From: Clostridia bacterium | Lineage (GTDB): Bacteria > Bacillota > Clostridia > Oscillospirales > UBA644 | Direction of reading: 5' to 3' | Length of the DNA stretch: 34,551 bases | Assembly: GCA_014872655.1 (NCBI GenBank) | Contig: WHHJ01000016.1 | Span: forward strand, 1-34,551 | In this document: piece after piece, positions 31,426 through 34,551 of the stretch | Numbering within the stretch: position 1 is the stretch's first letter | How the letters are laid out: each line of letters starts with the position of its first letter | Notes under the pieces: generated by a model | The model's input: the letters and a program-made list of their open reading frames with translations, nothing else | Databases searched by the model: none | What the model was told of the DNA's origin: nothing | Translations under genes and position numbers: made by a program

Positions 31426-34417
31426 TTTTTTCTCCTCCGTTTTGTGTTCTGATTTCAAGCTCCGGGACTTCTGTCAGACCTGCTTCGTACAAAACATAGT
31501 CTGTATTCATTCCGCCCAGAAAATGCATCGGGCCAACGGCTTCCATAATTTTGGGAACACCATGAAGCGGTCCGAACATATTTCGTCTGGTCAGGTAAAC
31601 GGTCAAAAAGACCGGTTGTTTATTTTGAATCTGTTCCGTTACGTCATATTCCATCGGTTCAAAGCCCTTTACAACTCCGTTGACTTCATAGCAAGCAACA
31701 TTTTCAGCTGCTCGAAGTTTTAAAACAGCTCTTTGATTTGGTTGCAATTGGGTATGGAATTGTAATGCATAGGTCAGTTTCCCGCCATAAAACGGATAAC
31801 CTTGTTCTGTGAGTGATTCAAAGCGGAAATCTTGCTGAGGTGCTGTGATTTTTTTGTCCGGCATGGATACCCCGAAATTGCCCAATAAATAAATCGCCTC
31901 AATATTGGATCGATTGGTGAAATCGGTTTGTAAGCAAATGGTGTTGACGCCGGTCTGGATGTAATCACTGATTTGAACGCGCGTAAAACACTTATCGATA
32001 AAGATTCCTGGTTCAGGTTTCTGATTTAACGGGATTCCGTTGATACTAACCGCAAAATTTTCGGGTTCTTCATACATCAAGTAAATGGGGCTCTCAACCA
32101 AATCTTCCGCTTCAAAACTGTAATACAACGTAACTTGGCCTTTTTTCTGGGGTGTTTGTTGAGCGATAAACCATGGCTGCAGCATCTCTCCGCCGCGTTC
32201 GGGTAGACCAAAAATCTGTCGGATTTTGGAGTCGGCAATTAGCACTTCCGTTTGTGGTTCAATCGCGCCGTCATCGATTTGCCAGCTTGCATAATCCAAA
32301 ACCAAAACATTGGGTTCGTCAAACTGGATTTGTGTATCGGGATCGGCCTTGACTGTTTGAATAATCTGTTGGGATTGATGTTCCGGAACAATTTCAAGAT
32401 TTTCGGAACAATCAACAAATAGCCGCAGCTGTCCGGCTTCAAAAGTCACGCAAAGATGATTGTTTTCTGTCTGGAGTGATTCGGCATTTCCGGTTTCAGG
32501 ATCCCATTCCTGAATGCAGACATCTTCTCCAAAATCAATGTCTACCGATTCGACTCGATGGGTTCGATCGGTGTTTAACATAAAATAGTATTTGTGATTT
32601 TCATCTTGATATGTTTGCAGGATGATTTTTTCTGATTGAATTTGAACCTGGTCATTCAGTGTTTTTAATTGTTCAATCGAAAGTGTTGTACAGGTTTTTG
32701 CAAACTCACAAGCCGCATCGCTTTCCTCCGCGTCAACCAAGAACGGCGGTTCGTCTGCAAAAAGAACCTCTCCGCCGGCGTTTTTGAAGTCCTGTAAGAT
32801 TTTGAGGGTGGAACTCCGGATCGTACTCATTCCAGAAACAATGACTCGTTGATAATCAGCCTTGCCAATCCACAGCCGCCCGTCTTGAATATGATACAAA
32901 CGGCTTAGCATCTCTTCATCCGCATAATCAAAATCAACATGTGCGGCAAGTAAATGAAGATAGGTATCTGCAAATTTTTTGTCCACTTGCGCAATGGTTT
33001 CGTCCAGCGCCTGCATGTCTTTGGCCCATCCGGCATAGATTTGAACCCAAATACTTTCTACCGGCATAATAACCGCTGTTTTACAAAGACGATTGCTGTT
33101 GGTGGTGATTTGCCCGATTCTGGCATAGTAATCTTCCAATGCCGCATACGCCGGATACCAGGCCGATTGGTGCAGAATGCTTGCCGGATAATCACGCTTT
33201 GCCTCGGCCTGCATGGTGTACCAGGATAAATGCGGACAGCGCAGATTGATGCCCATGATTGCCTGCCAGTCGCCAATGGCTTTATAGTTTTGGAACGTCA
33301 TTTGCCAGCCTGTGCAGCCGTCCAGCTCGGAGAGCATCCATTTTTTTCCGGTTTGCCGGGCAACGGAAGCTAACTGCTTGACGATGCAGTAATTAGTATT
33401 CTGTTCCGTTAAAACGTCAACTCCCGGATAGTCCATATGTTCGTAGTATCTCATAACAGACCCGTTTGTTGCGGTTTGACATGTTAAAGAATCTTCGTGC
33501 AGCACATGTCCGGTCAGCAACATGTGATTATCTGTGCACCACTGTTGATACGGCTCTGCAAAGTTCTTTAAAAATAATCGAGTCAGCAATTCGGTGTACT
33601 GCCATTTAACGGGCGAATATCGGTTACCGTCTTTTTGTAAGAATAATTCCGGTAACCGGATTTGAAGGGGATATCCGTATGCTTTTTCAAATTCTTCAAA
33701 CAAATCATCCGTATAGGGACACAAATATTGCGGGTCGTGATTGGGCACGGCAAAGCCGCACATCAGTGCACCTCGATGCGGTTCGTCCGTAAAAATTCCC
33801 TGGATGCTGTCTGAAAGACGATCCGCACAATGCTGTTTATATTTTTCATGTGTAGATTGCAAGTAGTGCAAGGTTGCCTGTTTGCTCATGGTATCTAAAT
33901 AAGCGCTGCCGTTATACGTATCGGTCGGGATCATGCGTTCATGCGTAAAAAACAGAACATGTTTTGCATCTAACGCAGAAATATCTGTATGTTCTGAAAT
34001 CTGCATGCAGTTGGTTACATAAACACCGTCAACATCTGCGGCAAAAGCGGAGATGATATCATCACTCCATTCGAATGCCTCTTTCATGGCCAGATTCAGC
34101 CGAATATATTGCATGCGGTATTTTTCTTCTTTTGTCGCGATACCACCGGCAGAACCGCTGGGCCACCGATCTTCATCATACAGCCAGGATTCCATATTTT
34201 TTTCTTTGGCCCGGTCAGCACAGGCGTTAATCAGGTCAAACCATTCCTGCCCGAGATATTCTGTTTGCAGCCCGGTACGGGAGTGCATAAAAAATCCGCC
34301 GAAACCCATCTGCTGCATGATATCAATCTGCCGTAGTAGTTCCTCTTTTTCTAACTTTCCGTTCCATGCCCAAAAGGGTTTTGCCGAATATTGTCTGCGG
34401 TCAATTTCTTTAAACAT
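31418..34417 (-). CDS. GH106-like glycoside hydrolase (alpha-L-rhamnosidase type)
   Basis: 999 residues, no signal peptide, so probably cytoplasmic. The N-terminus carries the family signature of the GH106 alpha-L-rhamnosidase-like group: KPFWAWNGKLEKEELLRQI, GFGGFFMHSRTGL, and WLYDEDRWPSGSAGG (~78-92), in a TIM barrel. Candidate carboxylates are Glu212 (IFTDEPH) and Glu364 (MLSELDG); which are catalytic is inferred. A Rossmann-like middle section (VIVSGMSTIRSSTLKIL) and C-terminal beta-sandwich parts (~780-990, with LYYSFEAEDL and VYLTRRNMFGPLHGV) complete it. Rhamnose specificity is from family resemblance only. It starts after an AGGGGG-type site and is followed, with overlap, by the mreB-family gene. 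Confidence 0.82.
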   Translation of the reverse strand: MFKEIDRRQYSAKPFWAWNGKLEKEELLRQIDIMQQMGFGGFFMHSRTGLQTEYLGQEWFDLINACADRAKEKNMESWLYDEDRWPSGSAGGIATKEEKYRMQYIRLNLAMKEAFEWSDDIISAFAADVDGVYVTNCMQISEHTDISALDAKHVLFFTHERMIPTDTYNGSAYLDTMSKQATLHYLQSTHEKYKQHCADRLSDSIQGIFTDEPHRGALMCGFAVPNHDPQYLCPYTDDLFEEFEKAYGYPLQIRLPELFLQKDGNRYSPVKWQYTELLTRLFLKNFAEPYQQWCTDNHMLLTGHVLHEDSLTCQTATNGSVMRYYEHMDYPGVDVLTEQNTNYCIVKQLASVARQTGKKWMLSELDGCTGWQMTFQNYKAIGDWQAIMGINLRCPHLSWYTMQAEAKRDYPASILHQSAWYPAYAALEDYYARIGQITTNSNRLCKTAVIMPVESIWVQIYAGWAKDMQALDETIAQVDKKFADTYLHLLAAHVDFDYADEEMLSRLYHIQDGRLWIGKADYQRVIVSGMSTIRSSTLKILQDFKNAGGEVLFADEPPFLVDAEESDAACEFAKTCTTLSIEQLKTLNDQVQIQSEKIILQTYQDENHKYYFMLNTDRTHRVESVDIDFGEDVCIQEWDPETGNAESLQTENNHLCVTFEAGQLRLFVDCSENLEIVPEHQSQQIIQTVKADPDTQIQFDEPNVLVLDYASWQIDDGAIEPQTEVLIADSKIRQIFGLPERGGEMLQPWFIAQQTPQKKGQVTLYYSFEAEDLVESPIYLMYEEPENFAVSINGIPLNQKPEPGIFIDKCFTRVQISDYIQTGVNTICLQTDFTNRSNIEAIYLLGNFGVSMPDKKITAPQQDFRFESLTEQGYPFYGGKLTYALQFHTQLQPNQRAVLKLRAAENVACYEVNGVVKGFEPMEYDVTEQIQNKQPVFLTVYLTRRNMFGPLHGVPKIMEAVGPMHFLGGMNTDYVLYEAGLTEVPELEIRTQNGGEKNV

Positions 34418-34429
34418 GGGTAGCCCCCT

Positions 34430-34448
34430 ATAATACTTAATAATACTT
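34430..34448. repeat. Tandem 10-bp repeat in the hydrolase leader
   Basis: ATAATACTT occurs at 34430-34438 and again at 34440-34448, one helical turn apart, between the -10 box and the start codon. It may be an operator, or chance in A/T-rich DNA. Confidence 0.4.
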
Positions 34449-34452
34449 TATA

Positions 34453-34481
34453 ATAATATCACCCTTTGAAATGATTGGCAA
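34453..34481 (-). promoter_or_regulatory. Promoter of the hydrolase-mreB unit
   Basis: Minus-strand TTGCCA (34476-34481), a 17-bp spacer and TATTAT (34453-34458), 35 bases before the ATG. The remaining bases to 34551 show no recognisable gene. Confidence 0.65.
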
Positions 34482-34551
34482 GAGCTTTTCCAAAAGATAC
34501 CGAAAGAAATTTGTCCAAAAAGGCTTTTCACATCTTGGCAATCAGCAAAGG

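Overview
This window reads as chromosome from an anaerobic Gram-positive bacterium of the Clostridia (an Oscillospirales/Ruminococcaceae-like lineage is my best guess). The basis is a Firmicutes-type division and cell-wall (dcw) cluster with MraZ, DivIB/FtsQ and a PASTA-bearing class B PBP, a meso-DAP-type MurE, a YwlE-type arginine phosphatase, an EndoA/NdoA-type MazF, strong AGGAGG-like ribosome binding sites, and sigma-A promoters with 17-bp spacers. No rRNA, tRNA, CRISPR array, insertion sequence or prophage was recognised.

Layout. (1) 1-302, minus: the N-terminus of a secreted protein with a cohesin-like fold, cut by the window edge. (2) 475-2738, plus: serC-serA, two steps of serine synthesis, behind a consensus promoter and closed by a terminator. 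(3) 3187-8884, minus: three consecutive paralogous surface proteins. Each has a signal peptide, a CBM9-like domain, FIVAR-like helical repeats, one C-terminal membrane helix and a cytoplasmic tail, and each has its own promoter. The tails are unrelated (Glu-rich, short basic, Ser/Asp/Thr-rich). (4) 9056-9402, minus: an ndoA/mazF toxin gene broken by one missing base in an A6 tract; 9704-9808, plus: a 34-aa Cys-rich membrane peptide with a strong ribosome binding site and terminator. (5) 10044-14464, minus: polA-ywlE-rimI-tsaD, overlapping genes behind a consensus promoter. (6) 14796-28552, plus: the dcw cluster mraZ-rsmH-ftsL-pbp-murE-murF-mraY-ftsW-murG-murA-ftsQ-ftsZ. MraZ-box-like repeats lie just after the mraZ promoter, ftsZ has its own promoter, and a terminator follows. 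murD, murC, murB and ftsA are not here. (7) 28694-30078, plus: a HAD phosphatase and an orphan protein that may have an ADP-ribosyltransferase-like fold, the latter with an operator-like inverted repeat in its promoter. (8) 30079-30402: gene-free and rich in hairpins, including a perfect 34-bp palindrome. (9) 30403-34417, minus: a GH106-like glycoside hydrolase overlapping an mreB/mbl-family gene.

How the genes work together. The dcw block covers lipid II assembly (MurA, MurE, MurF, MraY, MurG) and the septal machine (FtsL, FtsQ/DivIB, FtsW, PBP, FtsZ), while MreB adds lateral-wall shape control. The paralogous surface proteins and the cohesin-like protein suggest glycan or partner binding at the cell surface. 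The best candidates for something undescribed are the CBM9-FIVAR-TM family with its exchangeable tails, the hydrolase-mreB transcription unit, and the orphan gene with a self-contained operator.
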